A stretch of DNA of 23,219 nt from Candidatus Latescibacterota bacterium (GTDB lineage Bacteria > Latescibacterota > UBA2968 > GCA-2709665), in the NCBI GenBank assembly GCA_012271065.1, contig JAAXHE010000145.1:1-23219 (forward strand). Direction: 5' to 3'. Positions 23,202 to 23,219 of the stretch are shown piece after piece (the first letter of the stretch is position 1; each line of letters opens with the position of its first letter). The notes below the pieces were generated by a model, which saw nothing but the letters and a program-made list of their open reading frames with translations, was not told the DNA's origin and searched no databases. The translations under genes and the position numbers were made by a program.

Positions 23202-23219
23202 GTCCACTCCGAAAAGTCG

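Noticed and set aside
1..23219. CRISPR array, phage module or antiphage island
   Set aside because: No regularly spaced repeats, integrase, capsid or restriction genes are present. Doc and Fic alone do not make a defence island.

Overview
This is a gene-dense, moderately high-GC bacterial window of about 23 kb. Shine-Dalgarno sites are classical, coding runs on both strands, and there is no rRNA, complete tRNA, CRISPR array, plasmid or phage module. The mix of L-rhamnose isomerase, heparinase II/III-like protein, NodB-like deacetylase, phytanoyl-CoA dioxygenase, Gfo/Idh/MocA oxidoreductase and large ankyrin proteins resembles uncultured carbohydrate-degrading lineages such as Poribacteria or Latescibacterota. 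That placement is an impression from gene content only.

Left region (1-7.4 kb): the 3' end of an unrecognised plus-strand gene stops at an intrinsic terminator. After it comes a long minus-strand series. In transcription order it is a NodB-like deacetylase with a frameshifted C-terminus, a GNAT acetyltransferase, an amidohydrolase of the deacetylase/dihydroorotase-like type with an altered metal site, a PiT-like permease, an antitoxin/Doc toxin pair with its own promoter and operator, and rhaA.

Middle region (7.5-15 kb): a small NIPSNAP-type protein on the plus strand faces a minus-strand cluster. That cluster is a secreted metallophosphoesterase fused in frame to an ankyrin protein, then a DUF1697 protein and a TfoX N-terminal-domain protein. 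A divergent promoter region with two dyads separates it from a phytanoyl-CoA dioxygenase. A Fic protein and a Gfo/Idh/MocA oxidoreductase follow on the minus strand, 16 bases apart. An AT-rich island with 12-bp tandem repeats lies upstream of fic.

Right region (15.2-23.2 kb): an XRE-type regulator precedes a cytoplasmic heparinase II/III-like protein and a YwaF-type membrane protein. A second ankyrin protein, clearly paralogous to the first, is on the minus strand. Upstream of it are a repeat-rich spacer, a YfcE-like phosphoesterase and an overlapping VOC protein. A GNAT gene, a 165-bp MITE-like inverted-repeat element that begins inside the GNAT stop codon, and a short TPR protein close the window.

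The most notable observations are the phosphoesterase-ankyrin fusion that keeps an internal Shine-Dalgarno and start codon exactly where its unfused paralog begins; the repeated neighbourhood of phosphoesterase and ankyrin genes; the amidohydrolase that has lost several expected metal ligands; the Fic protein with Ser in place of the first motif Arg; the homopolymer frameshift in the deacetylase; and the MITE-like element.
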